The position numbers were made by a program, and so were the translations under genes. From NCBI GenBank assembly GCA_947500445.1, contig CANMSB010000007.1, forward strand, positions 1 through 64,000: 64,000 nt of DNA, in the 5' to 3' direction. The notes under the pieces are model-generated. The model worked only from the letters and a program-made list of their open reading frames with translations. It was not told the DNA's origin and made no database searches. This document shows positions 25,462 through 34,363 of the stretch, one piece after another. Every line of letters starts with the position of its first letter. Positions within the stretch are counted from its first letter, which is position 1. This stretch comes from an uncultured Flavobacteriaceae bacterium (GTDB lineage Bacteria; Bacteroidota; Bacteroidia; Flavobacteriales; Flavobacteriaceae).

Positions 25462-25866
25462 TTAAAAGTACTTTTTTATCAGCCGCTGAAATTTAAGGTC
25501 CGATAACGGTTTTTGCATGTAACGTGAAACATAGGGGTTCTTTTTCGCCTTGGCTTTATCCGTTTCATCAGTACTTACCGTAATCATCACGATTACGATT
25601 TTATCCTTGATTTCCTGGGGAATCGAGGATTCGTACCGTTTTAGAAACCCCCATCCGTCCATAACGGGCATATGAATGTCCAAGATGAGCAAACAGGGTC
25701 CTACAAAGGAATCATTGATAAAGCGAAGTGCTTCTTCTCCGTTTAGTGCGATATTTACTTTAACGTCCAGCCCTAATTGGTTAATAAAGATGGAGTTAAT
25801 AAAATTGTTCGCATGGTCATCGTCTACCAATAAGATAGAGCGAAGGTTTGGTGTGGTGGTTTTCAA
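25462..25866 (-). CDS. CheY-like single-domain response regulator
   Basis: This 134-aa receiver domain has acidic pocket VDDDHAN near residue 15, phospho-acceptor Asp in LLILDIHMPVMDGW (near residue 63), the conserved Thr/Ser position in VMITVSTD and Lys in MQKPLSD. There is no output domain, so it must act by protein contact. The partner histidine kinase is not in the window. Such stand-alone regulators are common in Flavobacteriaceae. Confidence 0.9.
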   Translation of the reverse strand: MKTTTPNLRSILLVDDDHANNFINSIFINQLGLDVKVNIALNGEEALRFINDSFVGPCLLILDIHMPVMDGWGFLKRYESSIPQEIKDKIVIVMITVSTDETDKAKAKKNPYVSRYMQKPLSDLKFQRLIKKYF

Positions 25867-26290
25867 ATGGTCGAATTTAGTTTGATATTCTTATATAAAA
25901 GTAATACTTTTCTTTGCTTTTAATCGCTAAAAGAAACATAAATATCAGTTTTCAACCGGGTTGCTCGTGAATATCACAACATCCCTCAAGCCTTATATTT
26001 TCAATAGCATCACTCTTTTCTAGGATGGCATGCCGTTGTATTCAACTCTTTTTTAAGATGTAGGAAAATCACAATACAGCTCCTTTTTTTAAATCGAAAA
26101 AAAAGGCTTTGACCAAGTATCGCTTTTCCATTTAACACCAATAAACCTTAGCGATCGTTACCGATTAAACCCAAAAACAAAGGACAGCGAACATAAGGCT
26201 GTCTCAAATGTAAAATTGCCGGAACGGCAAAGCCAAAAACAGCTTTGGAAGGTAATAGAAAAAATAGAAGTTATGTCGGTATCCCCAGGC
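25867..26290. other. Non-coding interval between the response regulator and ung genes
   Basis: 424 AT-rich bases. It includes an AT-rich hairpin (CCTTTTTTT at 26082-26090 and AAAAAAAGG at 26098-26106) and a small hairpin GACAGC/GCTGTC near 26185-26205 downstream of the minus-strand ung gene. No coding sequence is supported; reading frames here are shadows of ung. It may contain the promoter of the response-regulator gene. Confidence 0.5.
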
Positions 26291-26956
26291 CTACCATACG
26301 ATAGGGACTTTGCCCTGCTGCTGCAACAAGGCATTGGTTTTACCAAAATGACCGTTCCCGAACCAATATCCCCTATTGGCACTCAAGGGAGATGGGTGGC
26401 CAGAGGTAAGCACGTGGTGCTTTGTGGTGTCCACCAAACTGCTCTTCTTTTTTGCAAAACCGCCCCAAAGCAGAAAAACCAATCCTTCCCGCTTCTGTGA
26501 AAGGGTTCGGATCACCGCGTCCGTAAACGTTTCCCATCCCTTTCCCTGATGGCTACCGGCGCTATGGGCACGAACGGTAAGTGTAGCGTTCAGTAGTAAA
26601 ACTCCCTGTTTTGCCCAACGTTCCAAACTTCCGTTTTTCGGATAAGCGGTATCGATATCCTTTTCTATTTCCTTAAAAATATTGATCAGTGAAGGCGGAT
26701 GCGGCATGTGCTCCTGAACCGAAAAACAAAGGCCGTTCGCTTGTGAAGGGCCATGATAGGGGTCCTGCCCTATGATGACCACCTTTGTGTCATCGTAGGC
26801 GCAATGGTCAAAAGCGGCAAAAATATCCTTTCCTTTTGGGTAGCAAACGTGGTCGGTATATTCCTTCTTGACAAATTGGGCCAATTGTTGAAAATAAGGC
26901 TGTTCAAATTCGTCCTGCAACTGCGTTTTCCAACTCGGGGCGATCGTAACGTTCAT
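26291..26956 (-). CDS. ung: Uracil-DNA glycosylase
   Basis: This 221-aa family 1 enzyme removes uracil from DNA. It shows the water-activating loop GQDPYHG with catalytic Asp and the Leu-intercalation loop GHPSPLS with His. The start MNVTIAPSW is preferred; an upstream in-frame extension at 27052 does not match typical Ung starts. It is divergent from the MutS2-like gene. The protein length (221 aa) matches typical bacterial Ung. Confidence 0.95.
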   Translation of the reverse strand: MNVTIAPSWKTQLQDEFEQPYFQQLAQFVKKEYTDHVCYPKGKDIFAAFDHCAYDDTKVVIIGQDPYHGPSQANGLCFSVQEHMPHPPSLINIFKEIEKDIDTAYPKNGSLERWAKQGVLLLNATLTVRAHSAGSHQGKGWETFTDAVIRTLSQKREGLVFLLWGGFAKKKSSLVDTTKHHVLTSGHPSPLSANRGYWFGNGHFGKTNALLQQQGKVPIVW

Positions 26957-27087
26957 AGCGGTATGGGTATTGGGCATCAAAAATACCTTTTTTCCCACTT
27001 CTAGAACAACTTTGCGGGATCTGAACCCGGAAGCGTTTTTTCCATAGGACATCCCCTTGGCGCCATAACTTTAGCCTTTCGGCATAC

Positions 27088-27117
27088 TTCGGGTTTCGCC
27101 CCTAATACATACCTTTG
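27088..27117 (+). promoter_or_regulatory. Candidate promoter of the MutS2-like gene
   Basis: The -7 element TACCTTTG (27110-27117) matches the Bacteroidota TAnnTTTG consensus. A TTCG about 18 bases upstream could be the -33 element. The predicted leader before the ATG at 27136 would be short. Confidence 0.4.
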
Positions 27118-27135
27118 CTCCGTTTTACACCACAG

Positions 27136-29304
27136 ATGCGAGCAATACGACAAAAAACCCTACAAGACCTGGAGTTCCCCACAGTACTGGAACAGCTTTC
27201 CGGTCGTTGCAATACCGAATTGGGAAAAGAGGCCGCCCTGGCGCTCTCCCCCTTCACCGATGAAACCAAGCTTTTACGGGCGCTGGGCCATACTGCGGAA
27301 TACCAATCCTCCTTAATCAGCGAAAACCGTATTCCAAATCATGGTTTCGATGCGATCTCGACCGAGCTGAAGCTCCTTAAAATTGAAAACACCACTTTGG
27401 AAGTAAAAGGGTTCCGAAGGATTTCCGGCATCTGCGAGACCATCAATCTCCATAAAAAATTCTTTAAAAAATTTAAGGAGTATTATCCCTTGCTGTATGC
27501 CTTTTCGGAGGAGGTTGAGGCCAACAAGGAAATTCCCGCACAAATCGACACCATTATCGATCGTTTTGGCGAAGTAAAGGACCGTGCGTCCGATACGCTC
27601 TTTTCCATACGCCGCCAGATAAACCAGGTACGCGGAAAGATCGGACAGAGTTTTGCCACGGCCCTGAATTTGTACCACGGATCGGATTATTTGGACGATA
27701 TTCGGGAATCGGTCGTTGAAAATAGGCGGGTACTGGCGGTCAAGGCCATGTACCGAAGAAAGGTGAAGGGAACCGTCATGGGATCTTCCAAAACGGGAAG
27801 TATCGTTTACATTGAGCCCGAAGCGGCCTTAAAGTACAGCCGGGAACTGAACAATTTGGAGTTTGATGAAAAAGAGGAGATCCAGCGCATTTTAAACGCG
27901 CTTAGCGACTTTCTAAGACCGTTTTCCGAACCTCTGCGCGACTATCAGGTCTTTTTGACCGAAATGGACGTAACCGCGGCCAAAGCCAAGTACGCCTCGG
28001 AAATGGATGCCTTGTTCCCGAACATCAATACGGAAAAAAGACTTTTTCTAAGGGACGCCTATCACCCGTTACTCTACCTCAGCAACCGCATGCGGAACGA
28101 AACCACCTACCCGCAAACCATTGCCCTGGAACCGGAAAACCGGATCATCGTGATTTCCGGACCCAATGCGGGCGGTAAAAGCATTACCCTAAAGACCATA
28201 GGACTGTTGCAGGTAATGCTCCAATCTGGATTGCTGATTCCGGTACATGAAAGGAGTTCGGTCTGTTTCTTTGATCAAGTATTGACCGATATCGGTGACA
28301 ACCAATCCATAGAAAACCACTTGAGCACCTACAGCTATCGGCTAAAGAACATGAACCGTTTCCTAAAGAGTTGTGATGCGGATACGCTCTTTTTAATCGA
28401 TGAGTTCGGTACCGGTAGCGACCCAGAACTCGGAGGGGCGCTGGCCGAAGCTTTTCTAGAGGTGTTCTACGAACGGGGCGCGTTTGGCGTTATTACCACC
28501 CACTACGCCAACCTAAAGGCCTTGGCCGATGAATTGCCCCATACGACCAACGCCAACATGTTGTTCGACGGCAAAACGCTGGAACCGACCTTTCAATTGG
28601 TACTCGGGGAAGCGGGAAGTTCGTTCACTTTTGAGGTCGCCCAGAAGAATGGCATCCCCTACTCCCTCATAAACAAGGCTAAGAAGAAGGTAGAGCGCGG
28701 AAAAGTCCGTTTTGATGCCACTATAGCCAAATTACAGAAAGAACGCAGCAAAATGGCCAAAACGGGCTCTAGACTGCAAGAGGAGGAACAACGGGCAAAA
28801 GAGGAAGCGTTGCGTTTGGAAAAGTTGAACGATAAGATAAAGACAAAACTGGAAAACTACCAAGAGCTTTATGACCATGATCAACGCATGATCCATTTGG
28901 GAAATAAGGTGGACAAGGCGGCCAACAGTTATTTTAAGACGAATAAAAAGCGCATCTTGGTATCCGAACTGTTACGGATCGTAGAAACCGAGAACAGTAA
29001 GCGCAAGAAAAAATCGGCCAAAGAGGACCGTGCGGAACGCGTCAGAAAGGCAAAAGTGGCCCAAGAGGCCCAAAAGGAGGTAAAGGTAATCCGGGAGAAA
29101 AAGGCCGTAGCAAAGAAAAAGAGGATCAAAAAAACCCCCGAAGCCCCAAAACCCGAACTAAAGCTTGGGGACCGGGTACGCATGACGGACGGAAAGGCCG
29201 TGGGCTCCATAGACAAATTGGAAAAGGGAAAAGCTGTGGTCAACTACGGAATGTTTACCACCAGCGTAAGCGTCTCCCAATTGGAGCTCGTGGAACGGGC
29301 GTAA
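27136..29304 (+). CDS. MutS2-like DNA-binding ATPase without an evident Smr domain
   Basis: This 722-aa MutS-family ATPase has a Walker A GPNAGGKSITLK (near residue 345), a Walker B/D loop DEFGTGSDPELGGALAEA and a conserved TTHYANLK. It lacks the mismatch-recognition domain I of MutS, which makes it MutS2-like. After a long Lys-rich coiled region (near 530-670) it ends with an SH3-like beta domain (LKLGDRVRMTDGKAVG). The Smr nuclease domain usual at the MutS2 C-terminus is not visible. It may resolve stalled or collided ribosomes or recombination intermediates; the role here is inferred. The ATG at 27136 is chosen over TTG at 27115. Confidence 0.88.
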   Translation: MRAIRQKTLQDLEFPTVLEQLSGRCNTELGKEAALALSPFTDETKLLRALGHTAEYQSSLISENRIPNHGFDAISTELKLLKIENTTLEVKGFRRISGICETINLHKKFFKKFKEYYPLLYAFSEEVEANKEIPAQIDTIIDRFGEVKDRASDTLFSIRRQINQVRGKIGQSFATALNLYHGSDYLDDIRESVVENRRVLAVKAMYRRKVKGTVMGSSKTGSIVYIEPEAALKYSRELNNLEFDEKEEIQRILNALSDFLRPFSEPLRDYQVFLTEMDVTAAKAKYASEMDALFPNINTEKRLFLRDAYHPLLYLSNRMRNETTYPQTIALEPENRIIVISGPNAGGKSITLKTIGLLQVMLQSGLLIPVHERSSVCFFDQVLTDIGDNQSIENHLSTYSYRLKNMNRFLKSCDADTLFLIDEFGTGSDPELGGALAEAFLEVFYERGAFGVITTHYANLKALADELPHTTNANMLFDGKTLEPTFQLVLGEAGSSFTFEVAQKNGIPYSLINKAKKKVERGKVRFDATIAKLQKERSKMAKTGSRLQEEEQRAKEEALRLEKLNDKIKTKLENYQELYDHDQRMIHLGNKVDKAANSYFKTNKKRILVSELLRIVETENSKRKKKSAKEDRAERVRKAKVAQEAQKEVKVIREKKAVAKKKRIKKTPEAPKPELKLGDRVRMTDGKAVGSIDKLEKGKAVVNYGMFTTSVSVSQLELVERA

Positions 29305-29647
29305 AAGCCGGTAATACTTTACCAAAAATCGTATACGATTATATCCAAGTTGCCTATTTTTCTGTGGGTTTCGATAAAAAGCGTGCGTATGACCATTGGG
29401 ATGTACTTATTCGCAAAGCGTTACGGACACTGGAACAACTAACGCTACCCAAACGAAGTTTCTAGGACCGAAACCTGAGAAACGGATTTTTTTGTATTGA
29501 AACCATCCGCTTTTACCGTTTTGGAAAACCGTCCTCGACAACCTTGTTGCAACGGTTTAACCGAACGAATGACAGTATTGGTTAAATCGATGCCAAAAAT
29601 ATCAGACAAAAAAGGCTTTGGCCGTATCTTTGTTACTTTATTCGAAA
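29305..29647. other. Non-coding interval with palindromes before the DCC gene
   Basis: 343 bases. It contains a small hairpin GGTAA/TTACC (29310-29323) just past the MutS2 stop and a perfect 14-bp palindrome AATCGTATACGATT (29327-29340). A clean -7 element TATCTTTG (29625-29632) precedes the DCC gene, with no clear -33. No coding sequence is supported. Confidence 0.5.
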
Positions 29648-30070
29648 ATGGAACAGCAGACGATGGAAAAGGCCGAAAAAATCATACTCTTCGATGGGGT
29701 CTGCAATTTGTGCAATAGCTCCATTCAATTTGTGATCCAACGGGACAAAAAAGACCAATTTCGATATGCTGCCCTACAAAGCACTTTGGGGCAACGGTTG
29801 CTATCGGAACGAAAAATAGATACCGGAAAGGTCGATTCCATCATCCTAATTGAGCCCGGGCTGGCGTACTATACCAAGTCGGACGCGGCCTTGCAAATAG
29901 GCAAACACCTTCGCGGCTACGGGCCGTTATCGTCGCTGTTGTTATGGATTCCGGCTCCAATCCGAAATATCGTATACGATTTTATTGCCCGTAACCGGTA
30001 CCAATGGTACGGCAAAAAGGAGCACTGCATGGTACCTACACCAGAATTGAAATCTAAATTTCTGGATTAA
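29648..30070 (+). CDS. DCC-family thiol-disulfide oxidoreductase-like protein (DUF393)
   Basis: This 140-aa protein has the DxxCxxC signature DGVCNLCN near residue 17 that defines the DCC family, followed by the family's later helices. A redox or thiol role is assumed from the CxxC pair. ATG at 29648 is chosen by family start; the upstream -7 element TATCTTTG supports a short leader. Its stop codon is followed directly by a degenerate copy of the dispersed palindrome. Confidence 0.85.
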   Translation: MEQQTMEKAEKIILFDGVCNLCNSSIQFVIQRDKKDQFRYAALQSTLGQRLLSERKIDTGKVDSIILIEPGLAYYTKSDAALQIGKHLRGYGPLSSLLLWIPAPIRNIVYDFIARNRYQWYGKKEHCMVPTPELKSKFLD

Positions 30071-30097
30071 TACCTTTTTTACATTGAAATGATATAA
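30067..30097. repeat. Dispersed palindrome, degenerate copy
   Basis: The copy begins at the stop codon of the DCC gene with TTAATACC and ends GAAATGATATAA. The loop contains ACATTG, close to the ACTTTG of other copies. It is less symmetrical than the copies at 9103 and 52111. Confidence 0.55.
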
Positions 30098-30206
30098 CTC
30101 AACCAGAAGGGCCTTTCCCTCACCACTCCCCTATATTCCCCGGTTGTACATTGCCAGTATCGGTTATCCCCTATAGGTTTGCCACAACCTTAAAAACAAC
30201 GACCGT

Positions 30207-32273
30207 ATGAAAACGCTATGCCTATTCCTGGCCCTTTGCCCTTTATTGACTTTTGGCAACGATACAAAAACCCCCTCCGCAATAACCGCTGTAACCGTGT
30301 ACTTGAACGGTGCGAACATTACACGGACTGCACAGTGCTCCCTTCCGGAAGGAACCTCCGAGATTACACTGACAGGACTTTCTACTAAAATCGATGAAAG
30401 TAGCATCCAACTTAGCGGATTACGTTCGGTATCCATACTGTCCATGTCCTATGATCTCAATTTTAATCCTATCCCAATAGCCACTACCGTGTCCGACCCG
30501 TTATTGGACCGATTGGAACGGATAGCGCTTGAAATTGCCGCTTTAAAGAACAATATCGCCGGGTTGGAAGAGGAAGAACGCGTTATCCAGGCCAATCGGG
30601 AGGTGAGTGCACGTAATCAAGCGCTGAGCCTCGAAAAAATCAAAGAAATCGGCGCATACTACCGCCAGCGCATTACCGCCATCAAAAATGAGATTTTTAG
30701 CGCGAACCTATCGGTAAAAAAGCTGGACCAAGAGACCAGGGCACTTCAAAAACAACTGGCAGAATTAAACAATGCCCCAGAACAAGAACGCGGTGAAATC
30801 AACATCACCTTCGATGCCCCCGTTGCCACAAGCCTGGATCTGGAAATTTCCTATCAGGTACAAGGCGCCGGTTGGATTCCGAATTACGACATTACCTCCA
30901 ATAAGATCGATACCCCGTTATCCCTAAAATACAAAGCGCATGTATACCAAAAAACGGGAAACGACTGGGATAACGTCACCATCACCTTATCGACCGAAAA
31001 CCCCAACATTAATATGGCCAAGCCCAATTTGGGAGCCAAGTACCTCAACTTTACCAATGGCTATCAAAACACCGTTCCCCGGGCGGCGAAAAAGAAAAAA
31101 TACGTGTACAATCCTTCAGTAAGGAAGGTTACGGGAACCGTAGTAGACGAATCGGGCGCTCCTTTGCCCGGGGCGACCGTACTCATCAAAGGAACTTCGG
31201 AAGGTACCCAGACGGATTTTGACGGTCATTTTTCCCTATCCGTTCAAAAAGGGCAGGAACTGGTCGTCTCCTATATTGGTTTCCACAACGAGGAACTCCC
31301 CATTTATTCGTCCGTGATGAACATTCGGCTGGATGAAAGTGCCTCTCAGCTGGATGAGGTGATTGTTACCGGTTATGGCAAAAGCCAGAATGAAAGGTTC
31401 TCCAGTGTCGTAGGCTTCGAACAGGCATTGGCAGATAGGGTCTCTGGCGTAGCGATACGTGGAGCCAGTTCGGTTGGTAGGGAGCGAACCCCATTGTACG
31501 TTGTGGACGGTGTTGTTGTGGAAGGGTTTATGGAAGGGGACATCGATAGCGATGCCATACAGGCGGTGGAAACCCTAACGGGAGCCAATGCCAGGATCAT
31601 TTATGGCAGCCGTGGCAGCAATGGGGTGGTTGTCATCACCACCAAAAAAAGTACCGTTGAAGATACCCTTACGAATACCAAATTCGTAATAAAAAAGCCG
31701 TATAGCATCGCTTCGGACGGTGATATCGTTGCCATAGAAATCAACACCTTTCAACTCGATGCCAAATACGAGTATTTTGCGGCGCCTATCGTAAATGAGC
31801 ATGTATTTTTGACGAGCACCTTTCAAAACTGGGAAAAATACAAATTGTTGCCGGGAGAAGCAAGCATCTATTTTAAAGGTACCTATGCGGGAAAAACGAC
31901 CATTGACCCTTATACGACCAAAAAAGAGATGACCGTTTCGCTGGGAATAGAACAAAACATTACGGTAACACGAAAGCAGCGTAAAAATTTCAAGGCAAAA
32001 TCGTTTACCGGTAGTAATCGCATCCTGAATAGGGCTTATGACATTACCGTAAAAAACAATACGTCCGCCCCCATCGACCTCAAGTTGGTGGATCGCATCC
32101 CGATCTCTCAAAATAAGGACATCAAAGTAAGTGAAATAACGACCCATACGGCGGCATACGATACAAAAAAGGGACTTTTGGCCTGGAAACTGCAGCTATC
32201 GCCACAACAAAGTAAAACAGAAGGTTTTTCGTTTCAGGTGAAGTATCCAAAATACAAACGGATATCCATGTAA
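30207..32273 (+). CDS. DUF4139 (MuiA-like) protein with inserted carboxypeptidase-regulatory and TonB-plug domains
   Basis: This 688-aa exported protein begins MKTLCLFLALCPLLTFGN (signal peptide). Residues 25-90 resemble DUF4140, 95-190 are coiled coil, and DUF4139 runs from about 205 with LDLEISYQVQGAGWIPNYD. From about 305 a CarboxypepD_reg-like unit (VTGTVVDESGAPLPGATV) is inserted, then a SusC/TonB-plug-like unit (LDEVIVTGYGK, PLYVVDGVVVEG, GSRGSNGVVVITTKK) to about 482. After that DUF4139 resumes. MuiA-like proteins have been linked to mucoidy control; the inserted receptor parts usually belong to outer-membrane TonB receptors, but no 22-strand barrel is present here. This is a genuine domain insertion in the reading frame, not a frameshift. 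The role is unknown. Confidence 0.85.
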   Translation: MKTLCLFLALCPLLTFGNDTKTPSAITAVTVYLNGANITRTAQCSLPEGTSEITLTGLSTKIDESSIQLSGLRSVSILSMSYDLNFNPIPIATTVSDPLLDRLERIALEIAALKNNIAGLEEEERVIQANREVSARNQALSLEKIKEIGAYYRQRITAIKNEIFSANLSVKKLDQETRALQKQLAELNNAPEQERGEINITFDAPVATSLDLEISYQVQGAGWIPNYDITSNKIDTPLSLKYKAHVYQKTGNDWDNVTITLSTENPNINMAKPNLGAKYLNFTNGYQNTVPRAAKKKKYVYNPSVRKVTGTVVDESGAPLPGATVLIKGTSEGTQTDFDGHFSLSVQKGQELVVSYIGFHNEELPIYSSVMNIRLDESASQLDEVIVTGYGKSQNERFSSVVGFEQALADRVSGVAIRGASSVGRERTPLYVVDGVVVEGFMEGDIDSDAIQAVETLTGANARIIYGSRGSNGVVVITTKKSTVEDTLTNTKFVIKKPYSIASDGDIVAIEINTFQLDAKYEYFAAPIVNEHVFLTSTFQNWEKYKLLPGEASIYFKGTYAGKTTIDPYTTKKEMTVSLGIEQNITVTRKQRKNFKAKSFTGSNRILNRAYDITVKNNTSAPIDLKLVDRIPISQNKDIKVSEITTHTAAYDTKKGLLAWKLQLSPQQSKTEGFSFQVKYPKYKRISM

Positions 32274-32366
32274 TGGTGTTGCAATGCCATGTTCTTTATG
32301 AAAGTCAAAGGTTTTTGCACCTCATAGGGAACAATGGCATTTGCTTTGAAAAAGCCCTGGGTCTTC

Positions 32367-33539
32367 CTACTTGAGATTGTTCAAAATGAAGTCAAGCGTT
32401 TTATCGGTATTCCGGTTTTCCTCAAAAGCGTGGTTGTTATGGGTAATGCGTAACGCCAATCCCTTATCGTATAGCGTATTAATGGCGTCCTCATAATCGA
32501 CCGATACCTTTCCGGTCAATAAATGGTCCATGGATCGTCCCTCCCGATAGCGTTTGTAAATGGTACGCAATCCGCTCAGGTATAGACGGTCCTTGGTAAA
32601 GCCCCCTCCCCTATGCGCCCTAAGGGTAATGGCAAAAGCATCGTTTCTGTTGAGCTTGTACTGGTTATGAATCAGATCAAAGGTCCCCCTAAAATCGTAT
32701 CCTTTGATCAGACTGTCCGATGCCAGTACGCGATACGCCAACTCTTTTAACCGTTTTAAGGTGAGCGCACCGCTCATGTATTCACTGAAAACGGCAAGCC
32801 CTTCCTGGGTTTCCACATTCTTGGGAAAACCGTTCGAAAAGACTTTGAGCGGTTGCAACATGCCATTGAAAGTGGTGACCAAGTGCACGCCAATTTCATG
32901 ATTTGCCAAGGTCAGCAATTGATTTTTACTGAATTTGGTGTTCTTTTTGATCAATAAGGTCTGTGAAACGTTGCTCACCATGGCATCTGCGGCCATATGG
33001 GTGGAAAACTTTACGTTGAGCGGAAAATCATATTGCTTTGAAAAATCTAAAAAATAGGACTTCGCCTCTTCCGGGCTAAAAATCTTGTCCATCTCCGGGG
33101 GATGCGGGGCATCGGCATAATGGAGGATAAAACGGGCGTTCTGTACGTCTTTTTCCGTAGGCGAGCCATACACCCTTAGGGAGTTGTAATAAAAGCGCTT
33201 GCCTTCCCCTATGGTCTCGATACACTGTACCATATTGGAATAATAGTATATGATATCCTGATAGAGCTGCCGAATGGCATCGTCCTGAACGCGTTCCAAA
33301 CGCTGCGAAAAGAACAGCCGATGCAACTTATAGGCATCAAACTTCAGTTTTGGATATCGAAACTCCGGGTTTTTGCTATACTTGGAGGCAAAAAATAGTT
33401 GCTTTTGCTTTTCGGTATTCAAGGGGTTTACATAGCTGAGCAATTCTATTTTCTTGACCAAACGGTCCAGGTTATGGTCAATATCGAACAGTTCGGTATA
33501 TGCTCCCTGTAAATCGGTTTGTTGTTCGGTGATCATCAT
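32367..33539 (-). CDS. DUF1704/QEGLA-motif metallopeptidase
   Basis: This 390-aa protein is of the family often named 'flavohemoglobin expression-modulating QEGLA motif'. It carries an HExxxH-type zinc site, NHEIGVH (His214, Glu215, His219), and the QEGLA motif (245-249). The family includes vertebrate MATCAP (KIAA0895L), a carboxypeptidase that removes the C-terminal Tyr of alpha-tubulin, so a peptide or C-terminal peptidase role is plausible. The start codon overlaps the stop of the amidohydrolase gene by four bases. It is the last gene of the cassette. Confidence 0.85.
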   Translation of the reverse strand: MMITEQQTDLQGAYTELFDIDHNLDRLVKKIELLSYVNPLNTEKQKQLFFASKYSKNPEFRYPKLKFDAYKLHRLFFSQRLERVQDDAIRQLYQDIIYYYSNMVQCIETIGEGKRFYYNSLRVYGSPTEKDVQNARFILHYADAPHPPEMDKIFSPEEAKSYFLDFSKQYDFPLNVKFSTHMAADAMVSNVSQTLLIKKNTKFSKNQLLTLANHEIGVHLVTTFNGMLQPLKVFSNGFPKNVETQEGLAVFSEYMSGALTLKRLKELAYRVLASDSLIKGYDFRGTFDLIHNQYKLNRNDAFAITLRAHRGGGFTKDRLYLSGLRTIYKRYREGRSMDHLLTGKVSVDYEDAINTLYDKGLALRITHNNHAFEENRNTDKTLDFILNNLK

Positions 33540-34363
33540 CCTTTTTTACTCAAGAATTCGTCGACTTGCCTAGGCATTGCGTCCATAAAATATGAGGCAA
33601 CGCTACGGACCACCTCCGGATATATCATCCCCGACAACTCATCGCAATAAATTTTGGAAATTTCCGTAGCGAGTACCAACGTATTCTCAAAGGTATGGGT
33701 TATGTATTTTAGAAAGTAACCGTTCCCTTGAAAGGTATCATTGATTTTTGAGGTGGAAACGATACCGTTCGGCAAGTTCATTTCCCCAAGCTGTCGGCGC
33801 CACGATTCTGCAAGCGCGCCAAATCTTTTTTCGTCGATATTCGCGGTACCGAGGTTCCATACCGGAACTTCCCGTTCCCATCGCCTGTAATTGTAGCTGT
33901 GCATATCAAAAACCAGTGCCGTTCCGTGTATTTTTTCGATCTGGCCGACCAAAGCACGGACCACCCGGTAAAAATTGTTGTGTTTTTTAAGACTCAATTC
34001 CCGTTCCGTATCGGGCAAGGGAACTTTCCAAAGCGTTTTGCCCCAGGCATCGGTATACACGGCGGCCTCGGGCGCACGGTTCAGGTCATACTCGAACCGG
34101 CTGTCCCTCCCCGCGATGACTATGGGGTGGTCCTGTACCATTTCCCTTGTACATGGGTCCTCTTCGTACCATCGTTCATATTCGGTATGGGTACAGTTTT
34201 CCCAAAGCGATTTTCGAAACTGGTGTCCATCGTGCACCGCGGCGCAGATATAGGGAGCGTACGAATCGATTTTCAAGCTAAAGGAATAGTCCTCGGCAAC
34301 GGCCTCGAAGGCCTCCTGCCTTTCTATCTTCTCAATAATATGGGAAACGGAAAGTTTAAGCAT
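33536..34363 (-). CDS. N-formylglutamate amidohydrolase-like enzyme
   Basis: This 275-aa enzyme has the family landmarks CAAVHDGHQF, EEDPCTREM and AGRDSRFEYDLNRAPE, and a later VFDMHSYN. The family is a zinc amidohydrolase that cleaves acyl-Glu substrates. It overlaps the ATP-grasp stop by eight bases and the metallopeptidase start by four bases, so all three are translationally coupled. The substrate here is unlikely to be histidine-pathway N-formylglutamate, as no hut genes are present. Confidence 0.88.
   Translation of the reverse strand: MLKLSVSHIIEKIERQEAFEAVAEDYSFSLKIDSYAPYICAAVHDGHQFRKSLWENCTHTEYERWYEEDPCTREMVQDHPIVIAGRDSRFEYDLNRAPEAAVYTDAWGKTLWKVPLPDTERELSLKKHNNFYRVVRALVGQIEKIHGTALVFDMHSYNYRRWEREVPVWNLGTANIDEKRFGALAESWRRQLGEMNLPNGIVSTSKINDTFQGNGYFLKYITHTFENTLVLATEISKIYCDELSGMIYPEVVRSVASYFMDAMPRQVDEFLSKKG

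Noticed and set aside
26216-26500. 94-aa plus-strand frame over the end of ung
   Set aside because: It is antisense to the well-supported ung gene.
29957-29972. CGTATACG palindrome inside the DCC gene, also seen at 181 and 29331
   Set aside because: Only eight bases and inside a coding region; chance recurrence cannot be excluded.
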